Of a stretch of DNA of 64,000 bases, positions 17,123 to 26,386 are shown in pieces. The position numbers and the translations under genes are program-made. The notes under the pieces were generated by a model that saw only the letters and a list, made by a program, of their open reading frames with translations, was not told where the DNA came from and did not search any database. Origin of the DNA: Kiritimatiellia bacterium (GTDB lineage Bacteria; Verrucomicrobiota; Kiritimatiellia; RFP12; UBA1067). Position 1 is the first letter of the stretch. The number at the start of each line of letters is the position of its first letter. The stretch covers positions 1 through 64,000 of the forward strand of contig JAFSTA010000076.1 in assembly GCA_017450695.1 (NCBI GenBank). Reading direction: 5' to 3'.

Positions 17123-19864
17123 CTATCGCGAGGCTGCTTCAGGTCGGAGGGAGAATTCGTCGAGGTAGAAGGAAGCGTTTGTGTTGCTGTCCGCGCCGAA
17201 GCCGACCCATTCGACGGTCGGGACTTTCCCGTTCTGCGACGGTACCTTGAGCGAGAAGTTTTTCGCCTCGTCGTTCCCCTGTTTGATCGACACCTGATAC
17301 TCGCCGGCGTGTGGTCCGTCAATTTGGTACCGAACGGAGATGTCGGCCCATTCGTTGTAGGCGATCGGCATCAGCATGTTCCATGCGGTAGTCCCTGCTT
17401 CATTCACGGTTCTGGCGACCACCTTGCCGTTCTGGAAGCGGAGCGAAGGCGCGACTCGGTAGGAAGGACCGTCGTACTGGCGCCACTCGTTGAAGAGCGT
17501 GATGCCCGGTTCGATTCGGATGGAGTAGGAATTTTCCAGTACTCCGTTCGTGACCGCGCCGGTCAGGTAGAAATGCGGGTTGAAGGCGAAACGGAGACCT
17601 TCCGCATCCTTGATCTGGAGACACCTCGATCCTGCTCGTGCGAGTTTGTCGGTCACTTGGATGGCGTCTCCTTTCCGCTCCACATGGCAGGTAATTCCGT
17701 TGTGGGTTTTCCCCACGGGAATCTCCTCGAACCCGGTCTGCAACGGGATCGACTGGAACTTCGGGGGGATCGGCGCGAATTTCACGGGCGGTTGCGCCAT
17801 CCGCATCGCGAGCCGCTTCCATTCCTCGTCTCCGGTTACACCGGCCTTCGTGTAGTCGAACGGACGGAATCCGGCGCGGAGGGCAGGGGAGTCCGGCGTG
17901 ATCGTGAAATCGCCCGCTTCGGGATTTCGGAAAAGGGGATTGGCGATTTGCGAGTCCGCGTCCTGTCCCTCTTTCCGCCATTCCTCCCACGTGCGTCCCT
18001 GAAAGGCGTCGGGGGCGATTCCTTTCGGGTTCCAATAGATGTTGTGGTTGAAGACCATGTCGGAAATCTTCAGCTTCGCGTTGCTGCTGTTCCAGACCGC
18101 CGCCGTCTCGTTATCCCACCAGATGATGTTGTTCGTCACGATGATGGTCGTGTGGTCTTCGATACGTGACCGCTGGATCTGGCCGTACAGGCTGCAGGCA
18201 AAGATATTGTTGCGGAAGATATTTTCCTTCCCGTAGTGTTGGTGGACGCATCCGGTTTTGACATGGTGTACGAGGTTGTTCTCGAAAACGACACCTTGAC
18301 TTCCCTCGTCCGTGTAGAGTCCCCATCCGCCGCGACCGGAGTAATCGTAGGACCACACGTCGTGGATGTGGTTGTTCGTGACGGCGGAACCCCGCGCGTC
18401 GCCGAGCATATAGATCGCGCCCATGTCGTTGAGGACACCCTTCCCGATGTGGTGGATGTGGTTGAAGGCGAGAATGTTTCGCTTCGCGACCGTCGGCGCG
18501 TATCCCCAGGTCCAGCCGACCGAGACCCCCGAATAAAAGGTGTCGGAAATGTCGTTGTGCGTGGCGCGGATGTCTGCGGCGTGGCCGATCCACAATCCGA
18601 TGGATCCCGGCAACACCCATCCGCAGCTTTGCAGGATGTTGTTGAACACGGTGATGTTCCCCGTGATTCGTCCGGTAGCCTCCTCTTCTTTCGTCCACGC
18701 CGTGTCGCCCAGGTAGATGCAGCCGCCACCGATGTCGTGTACGTAACAACGGCTGATTTCGGAATCGCGGCAGTTCTTGCGCATCCAGATCGCGTGCGCT
18801 CCCGTGTGGGCGATTTCGCAGTCGAGGAAGCGGATTCCCCGTGCGTTCGCGACATCGATGGAGGCGGGTTCATGGACCGACGCCTGTGGGCTACTCTGTC
18901 CATTGGCGGGTAGGCGGTACGCCGCATAGAGGAACCGGATTCCGCGGAAGGAGATGTCTTGCGCGGGCGACTCTGGCGTTCCGATGATCCGCAGGAACTT
19001 CTCGTTGACGGGCGCGACTGCCTCCGCCGCCTCCATCTTCTCTCCCGTGCGCGGGATGTACGAGAGTTCCCCCGTCTTCCTGTCGGCGAACCATTCGCCG
19101 GGCTGGTCGAGGGCAGCCGCGAAGTTCTCCAGCGTGTACCGTTGCAAATAGGGACGCCAGTAAAAGTACGGCCAGCTGGCCGCGCCTGTCCCGACAACCA
19201 GGCCGGTCTTTGGATCGACCTGCTGCAACCGCGCGTGGCTGGTTTCCCACGAATGATAGACGCGCATAACCACATGGGAAAGCTCCTCCAGTGACATCCC
19301 TGCCAACGGCGCGATGTCCTTCGTGTCGGCGATGAACGCGCGGCGCGAGAGGTCGGCGTCGCTCTTGCCCGTGACCGGATCGGTACCGAACGGAACCGGT
19401 GCCTTCATGTAGTAGTAAAACTCGTTCGGCGACTTGGCGCGTTGCGCACGGTTGCCGCCGACGTACAGTTGCTCCGGCTGGATTCCAGGCGGGAGTTGCA
19501 GTTGCCACCTTCCGTTCGCCGCTTTCCAGGAACCGAGCCGCTTGCCGCCAGAGAGTGTGACGGAACCGGGACGCTCCGCGACCAAGGAAAGGTGTGAGTC
19601 CGTCGCGTTCAGTTCGATCGGCGAGGCGAGGAAATACTCGCCGGGGAGAAGCCGGATCACCGCCTCTTCGGCGGCGGCGCACGCGCCCGACTTTCTCGCT
19701 TCGCGAATCCGCTCGACCGCACGGGAAACCGAGGCGACGGGCGCCGCCTCCGTGCCGTTCGCCGCATCCGCTCCGTTCGGCGAGACGACAACCGTGAACC
19801 CGGACGCGCTCCCTGCCAGAACGGCGCCCAAAAGAAACTCCAACCCTGCGATACCCATCCTCAT
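17123..19864 (-). CDS. Secreted right-handed parallel beta-helix protein (possible GH141-type glycosidase)
   Basis: 913 residues. The start at 19864 has GGAGG 8 nt upstream and gives a signal peptide (MRMGIAGLEFLLGAVLAGSASG). The N-terminus has the PNGADAANGTEAAPVASVSRA motif common in parallel beta-helix carbohydrate-active enzymes, followed by a long series of NN-x-I/IxxNxI-type coils (about 330-600) such as VFNNILQSC, THNDISDTFY, FNHIHHIGKG and TNNHIHDVWS. The C-terminal 200 residues look like a separate concanavalin-like jelly roll. GH141 (fucosidase/xylanase) and some polysaccharide lyases share this layout, but no catalytic residues can be named. Neighbouring secreted glycosidases support a glycan-degrading role. 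Confidence 0.75.
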   Translation of the reverse strand: MRMGIAGLEFLLGAVLAGSASGFTVVVSPNGADAANGTEAAPVASVSRAVERIREARKSGACAAAEEAVIRLLPGEYFLASPIELNATDSHLSLVAERPGSVTLSGGKRLGSWKAANGRWQLQLPPGIQPEQLYVGGNRAQRAKSPNEFYYYMKAPVPFGTDPVTGKSDADLSRRAFIADTKDIAPLAGMSLEELSHVVMRVYHSWETSHARLQQVDPKTGLVVGTGAASWPYFYWRPYLQRYTLENFAAALDQPGEWFADRKTGELSYIPRTGEKMEAAEAVAPVNEKFLRIIGTPESPAQDISFRGIRFLYAAYRLPANGQSSPQASVHEPASIDVANARGIRFLDCEIAHTGAHAIWMRKNCRDSEISRCYVHDIGGGCIYLGDTAWTKEEEATGRITGNITVFNNILQSCGWVLPGSIGLWIGHAADIRATHNDISDTFYSGVSVGWTWGYAPTVAKRNILAFNHIHHIGKGVLNDMGAIYMLGDARGSAVTNNHIHDVWSYDYSGRGGWGLYTDEGSQGVVFENNLVHHVKTGCVHQHYGKENIFRNNIFACSLYGQIQRSRIEDHTTIIVTNNIIWWDNETAAVWNSSNAKLKISDMVFNHNIYWNPKGIAPDAFQGRTWEEWRKEGQDADSQIANPLFRNPEAGDFTITPDSPALRAGFRPFDYTKAGVTGDEEWKRLAMRMAQPPVKFAPIPPKFQSIPLQTGFEEIPVGKTHNGITCHVERKGDAIQVTDKLARAGSRCLQIKDAEGLRFAFNPHFYLTGAVTNGVLENSYSIRIEPGITLFNEWRQYDGPSYRVAPSLRFQNGKVVARTVNEAGTTAWNMLMPIAYNEWADISVRYQIDGPHAGEYQVSIKQGNDEAKNFSLKVPSQNGKVPTVEWVGFGADSNTNASFYLDEFSLRPEAASR

Positions 19865-19889
19865 TTGTATTCCTCCATGAAAGGCAAAC

Positions 19890-19918
19890 AAGATACCAAA
19901 GAATCAGGCGGGAGGCAA
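19890..19918 (-). promoter_or_regulatory. Promoter of beta-helix gene
   Basis: Minus-strand TTGCCT (19918-19913) and TATCTT (19895-19890), 17-bp spacer, with TGG just before the -10 (extended -10 form). It lies about 25 nt upstream of the start codon. Confidence 0.55.
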
Positions 19919-20070
19919 GAGAAGAAGGCAGGAGTGAAGAAGGCAGGAGGCGTGACGCGCGGGGGCGAAGCGGGAAAGCGGAAAAGCGGTGCGCCATGTA
20001 TGCCGCACAACCCAACGAAGCTACCCGTCGCCGCTATCTTCTGCCGCTTCCTCTCTGGCGCAAAGCGGCT

Positions 20071-20100
20071 TTGACTTTCGGGCGCCGCAGGGTGTATACT
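20071..20100 (+). promoter_or_regulatory. Promoter of queF-queC-queD
   Basis: TTGACT (20071-20076), 18-bp spacer, TATACT (20095-20100). The predicted start of transcription is about 20107, leaving a leader of only about 23 nt that contains AAAGGA. Confidence 0.7.
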
Positions 20101-20129
20101 ACCCCCCGCAAAAACGAAAGGAATTCATC

Positions 20130-20624
20130 ATGCCCCGCACGACAGACGAATTGGAACAGGTCACGCTTCTCGGAAACGGGAAGACGGATTATCTGTCGCA
20201 GTACTCGCCTTCCGTTCTGGAGACGTTTGCGAACCAGCATCCGGACATCGACTACTGGGTCACCTTCAACTGTCCGGAATTCACCTCGCTCTGCCCCAAA
20301 ACCGGACAGCCCGATTTCGCGAACATCACGATCCAGTATATCCCCGACAAGAAACTGGTGGAAAGCAAATCGCTCAAGCTCTACCTCTTCAGCTTCCGGA
20401 ACCACGGGGATTTCCACGAGGACTGCGTGAACCTGATTCTGAAAGACCTGCGTACACTGATGAAGCCGAAGTACATCGAGGTGTGGGGGCGTTTCCTGCC
20501 GCGCGGCGGCCTTTCGATCGACCCCTTCGTCTGCTGGGGGCGTCCGCGTACCAAGTTCGCGAAGTGGGCCGAGTACCGGGCGCTGAACCACAGCCTCACC
20601 CCGGAGAAAGTGACCAACCGATGA
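20130..20624 (+). CDS. queF: NADPH-dependent 7-cyano-7-deazaguanine reductase
   Basis: 164-residue type I QueF, reducing preQ0 to preQ1 in queuosine synthesis. The catalytic cysteine is in [14 protein letters not shown], and the QueF motif [13 protein letters not shown] follows. The start at 20130 is preceded by AAAGGA and gives the normal family length; the frame is open upstream. The stop overlaps the queC start by 4 bp (ATGA), so expression is coupled. Confidence 0.96.
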   Translation: MPRTTDELEQVTLLGNGKTDYLSQYSPSVLETFANQHPDIDYWVTFNCPEFTSLCPKTGQPDFANITIQYIPDKKLVESKSLKLYLFSFRNHGDFHEDCVNLILKDLRTLMKPKYIEVWGRFLPRGGLSIDPFVCWGRPRTKFAKWAEYRALNHSLTPEKVTNR

Positions 20625-21304
20625 AAACCGACCGCGTACTTGTGATTCTCTCCGGCGGGCAGGACAGCACCACCTGTCTCGCGAAAGCCTGTCGGGACTA
20701 TGGAACGGAGAATGTCTCCGCCATCACCTTCTTTTACGGTCAGCGGCACAGTCTGGAGGTGGAAGTCGCCGAGCGGCTCGCGCGTCATTTCGGGATCGCC
20801 GACCACAAGGTCGTCTCGCTCGACTGGTACGCCTCCCTCACGACGAATGCGTTGCTGAACCATACGCAGCCCATCGGAAAGGACGCGGGCGCGAGCTGCC
20901 CCAACACGGTGGTGGACGGGCGCAATCTGCTCTTCCTCCTGATTGCCGCGATCCATGCGAAAAGCAAGGGCATCCATGACTTGATGATCGGTGTCAGCGA
21001 GACGGATTTCAGCGGCTACCCGGATTGCCGCGATGTCTTCGTCAAATCTTGCAACGTCACGCTGAATCTCGCGATGGACTATGAGTTCCGCATCCTGACG
21101 CCGCTGATGGACCTCTCTAAGGCGGAGACCTGGGAACTCGCCGACGAGCTGGGCGCGTTCGACCTGATCCGCGAACAGACGCTTACCTGTTACAACGGAA
21201 TCATCGGGAGCGGATGCGGGGAATGCCCCAGTTGCCGCCTGCGCGAAAAGGGACTGCGCGAATATCTGGCGAGAAGGACAAAGGGAGCGGGAGAGGCGAA
21301 ATGA
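20621..21304 (+). CDS. queC: 7-cyano-7-deazaguanine synthase
   Basis: 227 residues; ATP-dependent ligase making preQ0 from 7-carboxy-7-deazaguanine. The PP-loop [10 protein letters not shown] is at residues 11-20, and the zinc-binding cysteines cluster in the C-terminal CGECPSC stretch. It overlaps queF upstream and queD downstream, each by an ATGA overlap. The start at 21304-684+1 = 20621 is set by the queF overlap and matches the family. Confidence 0.96.
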   Translation: MKTDRVLVILSGGQDSTTCLAKACRDYGTENVSAITFFYGQRHSLEVEVAERLARHFGIADHKVVSLDWYASLTTNALLNHTQPIGKDAGASCPNTVVDGRNLLFLLIAAIHAKSKGIHDLMIGVSETDFSGYPDCRDVFVKSCNVTLNLAMDYEFRILTPLMDLSKAETWELADELGAFDLIREQTLTCYNGIIGSGCGECPSCRLREKGLREYLARRTKGAGEAK

Positions 21305-21708
21305 TCACGGTTACGAAAGAATGCCACTTTGACGCGGCACACCTGCTGACCAACCACAAGGGCCAGTGCAAAAACCTGCATGGCCACACCTACCGCGTGA
21401 AGGTCCGGGTGTCGGGAGGAAACGAAGGCGAGGACATGGTGATCGATTTCAAGGATCTGAAACAGGTGATTCAGGAGACGATCCTCGACAAGTTCGACCA
21501 TTCCTTTATCTACGACACGAGCAGTGCGGCGGAGGTGGAAATCGCGACCGTGATCACCAAGCACGGCATGAAGAGCGTCGGCATCCCCTTCCGCTCGACC
21601 GCCGAAAACCTCGCCCGCTACTTCTTCCAGCAACTCGCGTCCCGCGTCCATGTCACCGCCGTCCAGGTTTACGAAACCCCCGACAACTGCGCCGAATACA
21701 GCGAATAA
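21301..21708 (+). CDS. queD: 6-carboxytetrahydropterin synthase
   Basis: 135-residue member of the 6-pyruvoyl-tetrahydropterin synthase fold, converting 7,8-dihydroneopterin triphosphate to 6-carboxytetrahydropterin. Zinc-binding histidines appear in FDAAHLL and NLHGHTY, and the catalytic Cys is in HKGQCKN. It is last in the queFCD operon. queE, needed between QueD and QueC, is not in this window and must lie elsewhere. Confidence 0.95.
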   Translation: MITVTKECHFDAAHLLTNHKGQCKNLHGHTYRVKVRVSGGNEGEDMVIDFKDLKQVIQETILDKFDHSFIYDTSSAAEVEIATVITKHGMKSVGIPFRSTAENLARYFFQQLASRVHVTAVQVYETPDNCAEYSE

Positions 21709-21729
21709 CGGGGCGTTTCTCGCCCGTTT
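21707..21729 (+). terminator. Weak hairpin after queD
   Basis: ACGGGGCG and CGCCCGT can pair around a TTTCT loop, followed by only TTTGG. A candidate end for the queFCD transcript. Confidence 0.3.
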
Positions 21730-21768
21730 GGTAGGTAAACGAGGGTAAGTTGAGGCTGTGGGGCGTAG

Positions 21769-21829
21769 TGAATAATCGATAGCGATCGAAGGCGATCGAT
21801 TGCCCAACCGCCTAACCACCTAACCGGGC
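21769..21829. repeat. CGATCG palindromes and CCACCTAACC words
   Basis: AATCGATAGCGATCG and GGCGATCGATTGC form nested palindromes like those at 7485-7527, followed by CCGCCTAACCACCTAACC, like the end of the 7.5-kb gap. The two gaps share the same order of words. Confidence 0.55.
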
Positions 21830-21835
21830 AACGGG

Positions 21836-23140
21836 CTAATCTGTGCCAAGGCACCACTTCCACACGGGCATCACGCGAATGCCATCATCGAAGGTCTCTT
21901 CGTCATCCCACGTGATGATGGTGCAGTCATCAATTCCCGTCGCGGCTCGTGCATCCCGAAGCGACGAAAGTTCGCGTGCGAAGGCCTCTTCGTTGACCAT
22001 GTTCCACGCCACCTGAAGCAATGAATCCTTCCCGGTTATCTGGTTGTGGACGCAGAAATCAACTTCGCGGTTCTTCTCTAACGGGAGGTAGTTGATTTTG
22101 TTCACGCCTCGACGGAGTGTCATGAACACGAGATTTTCGAGCTTCCATCCCTTCTCCTCATCCACCTTTGGCGTAACGGCGTTTATGAGTCCTGTATCGA
22201 CGATGTAGTACTTGTCGGGATTCACCCTCTTCACAGCGAGCGAATCCGACCTCACGGACACGGGATAGACGAGATAAGCGTCTTTGAAATAGGCGAGGTA
22301 GTCTGAAATATCTTCGCGGCGGCTCGGAAAGGCGAGGTTCTTGAGGACACCGGAGATCGCATGCGAGGATGTCCGCCGTGCATAATTGTGCAATAGATAG
22401 TCGAGCGTGGACATCAACGACTGAGTACTGGTTACCTTGTGCCGTTGTAGGATGTCCCGATATAACACCGCATGGACATACTCCTGAAGCGTAGAGATAC
22501 GTGCTGCGGAAGGCATATCCTGAACCGCAGGGAAGCCTCCGACATCGAAATACCTTGACATAGCGTTGCGGAGTATCCCGCATTCGGCTGCGGTAAAGCC
22601 GTCGGCAGGCACCCGTCCCATGATGTCATTGAACCGTATGAACTCACGGAACGACAGGGGGAACACCTCGATCGGTATCGCGCGCCCCCGCATGGCCGTC
22701 GCGATCTCTTCGGAAAGAAGCCGCGATGAAGACCCCGTCAGGCAAAGAACAACCTTCGGCGAATCCACAAGTCTCCTTGCGTATGCCTCCCATCCCTCGA
22801 CATTCTGAAGCTCATCCAGAAAGTACCAGCATTTCTCGCGCGCATATTCAGGAAAGAGTTCCGCGTGTACCTCGTTGATAAAGCGAAGCTCCTCCATCTT
22901 GATTTTCTTGATTCTGTCGTCTTCGAAATTCAGATGGACAATCCTGCCTTGCGCAACGCCAGACTTCATCAGTGCCGCCATGCGCTCATACGTCACATAC
23001 GTTTTGCCCGTCCGCCGCATGCCCTTGATGACCGTGGCGGCGGTGAGCTTTTCGTGATACTCCACGCCGCGAGAGATTATGTCCGACGGCAACCCGTCCT
23101 GGTAAAACTCCCGCAGAGCCTCTTTGATTGCATTTCGCAT
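21836..23140 (-). CDS. ATP-binding protein, AAA_14 plus DUF4143 type
   Basis: 434 residues. The N-terminal ATPase has Walker A GMRRTGKT and a Walker B of the form WYFLDELQNV, then LTGSSSRLLSEEIATAMRGR and FPLSFREF, which are diagnostic of this widespread prokaryotic family. The DUF4143 C-terminal half has a nuclease-like RxVDF element (EKNREVDFCV). Cellular role is unknown; such genes are often mobile and occur singly. The start at 23140 coincides with the predicted transcription start of a consensus promoter, so the message is probably leaderless, and no ribosome-binding site precedes it. Confidence 0.88.
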   Translation of the reverse strand: MRNAIKEALREFYQDGLPSDIISRGVEYHEKLTAATVIKGMRRTGKTYVTYERMAALMKSGVAQGRIVHLNFEDDRIKKIKMEELRFINEVHAELFPEYAREKCWYFLDELQNVEGWEAYARRLVDSPKVVLCLTGSSSRLLSEEIATAMRGRAIPIEVFPLSFREFIRFNDIMGRVPADGFTAAECGILRNAMSRYFDVGGFPAVQDMPSAARISTLQEYVHAVLYRDILQRHKVTSTQSLMSTLDYLLHNYARRTSSHAISGVLKNLAFPSRREDISDYLAYFKDAYLVYPVSVRSDSLAVKRVNPDKYYIVDTGLINAVTPKVDEEKGWKLENLVFMTLRRGVNKINYLPLEKNREVDFCVHNQITGKDSLLQVAWNMVNEEAFARELSSLRDARAATGIDDCTIITWDDEETFDDGIRVMPVWKWCLGTD

Positions 23141-23147
23141 GGAATTT

Positions 23148-23176
23148 ATTGTACAAAATCCGAACCAATATGTCAA
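23148..23176 (-). promoter_or_regulatory. Consensus promoter placing +1 at the ATPase start codon
   Basis: Minus-strand TTGACA (23176-23171) and TACAAT (23153-23148) with a 17-bp spacer. Transcription would start about 7 nt after the -10, at 23141-23140, which is the A of the ATG. Confidence 0.8.
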
Positions 23177-23416
23177 TGATTTGGTTTAAAATATGTTCCA
23201 ATTTAGGCATCTCGGGAATTCAACAACTTCTAGGCAAGATGCTTGGCGGCTAACGCTGCAGTTCTGAGTTTGGGGCGGGACATTCGGAGAAGCGGCATAC
23301 TTGGCCTAACACGCTTTCCCGGCTTACCCGGCGAACTTCGCCATTTCATTTTGGGATGGATATGGTAGAATAGACCTCAGTGTATGTGAGATGGTTCTTG
23401 CGTAGAGGGAGGTGTG

Positions 23417-24823
23417 ATGAACAGGCGGGATTTCATCCGTGATTTGACGTGTGTTTCCGTGTGCGGTGCGGCGATGGGGGACGCGCGAGTCGGTACGGCG
23501 GCAACTCACAACGATATGCGCACGTCTGCGTTCCTGCGAAAGCTCACAACAGGTGTGTGCGTGGTCGGAGGTGGTCCGGCGGGATTTGTCGCCGCAATCA
23601 CCGCGTCGCGTCTTGGGGCGAAAGTGACGCTCATCGAGTCGCTCGGGTTCCCCGGTGGCATGGCGACGGCAGGACTCGTCGGGCCGATTTCGAAGTTCAA
23701 CTTCAACAGCCGGCGGGTTGTCGGCGGAATCGCATGGGAGTTTGTGGAACGCCTTGCCGCGCGGGGCGGAGCGATTGCCGACCTTCCCAAGGGGAACGTA
23801 CCGTTCGAGGCTGAGGTCTATCGCCGCGTGGCGCGCGAGATGCTGGAGGACGCCGGGGTGACGTGCCTGTGGCAGTCATCGGTATGTGGCGCACCGGAGT
23901 TGGCTGCCGACGGTTCGATTCAGGCGGTCACGCTTTCGACGGCGGGTTTCCTCTCGCGTCTGGAAGCGCAGATGTTCATCGACTGTTCGGCATTGGGCGC
24001 ACTTGTGGGATACCACGGATTCGGCGGTTTCCGTTCGGAAAAGGGAACCGCCCAGCCGCTGTCGCTCTGCTTCCACCTCGGCGGGGTGGATACGGAAAAG
24101 GCGCGTGTCCTCGTACGCCATGACAACGAACGGTCGGCGAACCCCGTGCTGCGCGCGGCACTTGAGAAGGCAATGAAGTCGGGACGGATTCAATCATTTG
24201 GCGGGCCGTGGGCCGTATGGGGCAGTACGATACGGCGCGGTTTCGTGAGTGTGAACGCGACACGCGCGGCGGCAGATGTCACGGATCCGGTGGAAGTCGC
24301 GGCGGCGACCGCGCTCATGCGGCGCGAGATTCCAGTCATCGCCGAGGTGATACGCGAGGCGGATCCGGCGTTCCGCGAGTCGTATGTGTCGCAAACTGCC
24401 ACCGTATCAGGTTTCCGCGAGTGCCGCGAACTCCAGGCGCTCCACCGCATCACCGCAGAGGAGTTCACCTCCGGGGAATATCCGCCGGACACCATTGCGC
24501 TTGCGGCGCATCCGATGGACAGACATCTGGCGGGATCAAGCGCGCAGAACCTTTCGTTCCTGAAAAAGCCCGGTGCGATTCCGCTCTCGGCGTTGATTTC
24601 GGCAAAGTGTCCGAACCTTCTGGCTGCGGGAGGACTGGTCGCGGCGGAGCCGGCGGCGTTCGCCTCGATCCGCGTACAGGCGCAATGCATGGCGAGCGGA
24701 CAGGCGGCGGGTACGGCGGCGGCGATGTCCGTCAAGACGGGTACCGCCCCAAAAGCCCTCGTCGCTAGTACGGTCGTCGCCGCGCTCCGAGACGCCAATG
24801 CCTGTCTGCCGGGCGGCGACTAA
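23417..24823 (+). CDS. FAD-dependent oxidoreductase with Tat-like signal
   Basis: 468 residues. The N-terminus (MNRRDFIRDLTCVSVCGAA) has a twin-arginine RRDFI motif and a short hydrophobic stretch, suggesting folded export. GGGPAGFVAAITASRLGAKVTLIES is cut short here to its key elements: a GxGxxG dinucleotide motif near residue 50 and an acidic residue at the end of the second strand. Then LGFPGGMATAGLVG and RVQAQCMASGQAAGTAAAM near the C-terminus, typical of the FAD_oxidored family (PF12831-like) common in Verrucomicrobiota and Planctomycetes. Substrate unknown. The start at 23417 follows AGAGGGAGG; a GTG one codon upstream is the alternative. Single gene. Confidence 0.85.
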   Translation: MNRRDFIRDLTCVSVCGAAMGDARVGTAATHNDMRTSAFLRKLTTGVCVVGGGPAGFVAAITASRLGAKVTLIESLGFPGGMATAGLVGPISKFNFNSRRVVGGIAWEFVERLAARGGAIADLPKGNVPFEAEVYRRVAREMLEDAGVTCLWQSSVCGAPELAADGSIQAVTLSTAGFLSRLEAQMFIDCSALGALVGYHGFGGFRSEKGTAQPLSLCFHLGGVDTEKARVLVRHDNERSANPVLRAALEKAMKSGRIQSFGGPWAVWGSTIRRGFVSVNATRAAADVTDPVEVAAATALMRREIPVIAEVIREADPAFRESYVSQTATVSGFRECRELQALHRITAEEFTSGEYPPDTIALAAHPMDRHLAGSSAQNLSFLKKPGAIPLSALISAKCPNLLAAGGLVAAEPAAFASIRVQAQCMASGQAAGTAAAMSVKTGTAPKALVASTVVAALRDANACLPGGD

Positions 24824-25474
24824 CGCCACCAGCTGAAAGGCGGGGAAACGTGGCGTGGAAGCGATCCGCATGTCCATTCCCATTTGCTTAGACCGAAGTT
24901 CCAGAAGGCCATTTTTGTGTAACCAGTTATATTCCAATTGCTTATTAAGAAAACAGACAAACCGTTCCATTTGTTCCCATGTATTTTTAACCTGGAAACA
25001 TTTCGAAGAAATGTTCTGAAATTTTTCCAAACATATCTTTTTACAGTTAACTTTGGAAAGTTTTCGATACTTGGAAGCGCGTTATGAATGATTTTTTGTA
25101 GTCCTTTAGGGTGCGCCGTAGTTCGCGGACAGGTGCCCGAGGGAGAAGCTGGGGACTGTGACTGGTAAGCGCTTCTCGCAAGGCAGCCGCAGCTCGCGGG
25201 GTATAGGCGGTGAGGCAACGGGCGAGACGCCCGTTGTCCCAGTAAGCCGCCAAGATGGCGGCTCTCCATACGGGAGGGTCGCAATTTATTGCGACCGCTG
25301 GCGCAAGGGGTGCCGGGGGGGGCGAATGGCGGGCGCAACAAGTTGCGTCCCTCCCGCCGGGAATGTCAATGGTCTTTTCCGGGCGGCCATCGTCTGGATG
25401 CGCATGTGGTTATCCACACGTCGCTTCTCCCTCTTCAATCAACCACAATAACCTCTAGCCCAAGGACTACTGCT
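24824..25474. other. Intergenic region with an AT-rich island
   Basis: From about 24865 to 25090 base composition drops sharply relative to the flanks, with hairpin AACATTTC/GAAATGTT near 24987-25010. A minus-strand frame starting at a TTG (25030) reads about 65 residues of non-repetitive protein-like sequence before running antisense into the oxidoreductase gene, but I recognise nothing. From 25190 on there are palindromic words (ACGGGCGAGACGCCCGT, CGCAATTTATTGCG, CGCAACAAGTTGCG) and one DnaA-box-like TTATCCACA at 25410-25418. Confidence 0.5.
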
Positions 25475-26281
25475 ATGATTGGTGCTATTATCGGCGATAT
25501 CGCCGGATCCTCTTACGAATCCCACAACATCAGGAAGAAGGAGTTTCCGCTCTTCTCGTGGCGCAGTCGTCCAACGGACGACAGCGTGATGACGCTCGCC
25601 ATTGCACGGGCTTTGCTCGATGCGGCGGACAATCTCGTTGCGTTACCCGCAGCCGCCGTGACCCGGATGCGTGAGTTCGGGCGCCGCTATCCGCGCATCG
25701 GGTACGGTCCGACATTAGCCCGCTGGCTTTCCGTCTCGGATCCTCGCCCTTATAACAGCTGGGGGAACGGCGCCGCGATGCGCGTGAGCGCGTGCGGCTG
25801 GGCCGGACGCACCCTTGACGAGGCACTCGCGTTCTCTAATGCCGTGACGGGCGTCACCGACAACCACCCCGAAGGGATCAAGGGCGCACGGGCAACTACA
25901 GCTGCGATCTTCCTGCTCCGCACCGGAACGCCCGTCACCGATGTTCGGAAGCATGTCACCGAGACGTTCTATCCGCTCGATTTCTCCCTCGATGACATTC
26001 GCCCGACCTATACGTTTGATGTCTCATGCCTGGGATCCGTTCCGCAGGCGCTGCAGGCCTTTTTCGAGGCCGACAACTTTGAAGAGACGATCCGCAACGC
26101 CGTCTCCATCGGCGGAGACAGCGACACCATTGCCGCCATCGCGGGGGCCGTCGCTGAAGCCCGCTGGGGCGTCCCCGACGAGCTTCGCGCAGAAGCCTTT
26201 GCCCGCCTCGATCCCTTCCGGTGCGCCGTGATCGATGATTTCGAGGCGCGCTTCGGCAAGCCTATCCCCAACCAATCGTAG
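25475..26281 (+). CDS. ADP-ribosylglycohydrolase family protein
   Basis: 268 residues, DraG/ARH fold, predicted to hydrolyse ADP-ribose from proteins or other acceptors. Metal-binding motifs typical of the family are visible: MIGAIIGDIAGSSYE at the N-terminus, TDDSVMT (about 31-37) and GGDSDTIAAIAG near 210-221, which supply the Mg-coordinating Asp/Thr set. The start at 25475 follows a weak AAGG and begins with the family N-terminus; an upstream frame runs through repeat sequence. The 3' end of the gene adjoins the sigma-54 promoter of the rtcB operon, so any upstream activator sites for that promoter may lie inside this gene. Confidence 0.9.
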   Translation: MIGAIIGDIAGSSYESHNIRKKEFPLFSWRSRPTDDSVMTLAIARALLDAADNLVALPAAAVTRMREFGRRYPRIGYGPTLARWLSVSDPRPYNSWGNGAAMRVSACGWAGRTLDEALAFSNAVTGVTDNHPEGIKGARATTAAIFLLRTGTPVTDVRKHVTETFYPLDFSLDDIRPTYTFDVSCLGSVPQALQAFFEADNFEETIRNAVSIGGDSDTIAAIAGAVAEARWGVPDELRAEAFARLDPFRCAVIDDFEARFGKPIPNQS

Positions 26282-26310
26282 CGTTATTAAGCGAACAATT
26301 CCCATTGAAC

Positions 26311-26326
26311 TGGCAAGGTTCTTGCT
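26311..26326 (+). promoter_or_regulatory. Sigma-54 (-24/-12) promoter of small protein-rtcB operon
   Basis: TGGCAAGGTTCTTGCT: the GG (26312-26313) and GC (26324-26325) are separated by exactly 10 bp and embedded in TGGCA and TTGCT, matching the RpoN consensus TGGCAC-N5-TTGCW except for one base. Expected start near 26337, about 50 nt before the small-protein ATG. E. coli rtcBA is likewise sigma-54 dependent (activator RtcR). Confidence 0.8.
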
Positions 26327-26386
26327 CAATGAAACTGGATACGTAATTCTTCCGTCGAAACCAAGTATGGACAAGGAGTGAGAAGT

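Noticed and set aside
20083-20125. preQ1-I-like riboswitch before queF (GGGTGTATACTACCC hairpin followed by AAAAACGAAAGG)
   Set aside because: The TTGACT-18-TATACT promoter overlaps the hairpin, so the transcript should begin after it. The stem also has a mismatch and the loop-tail pairing is poor.
25410-25418. Perfect DnaA box TTATCCACA near an AT-rich island, suggesting oriC
   Set aside because: Only one box, no cluster, and none of the usual origin genes (dnaA, dnaN, recF) nearby. A single 9-mer is expected by chance about once in a window of this size.
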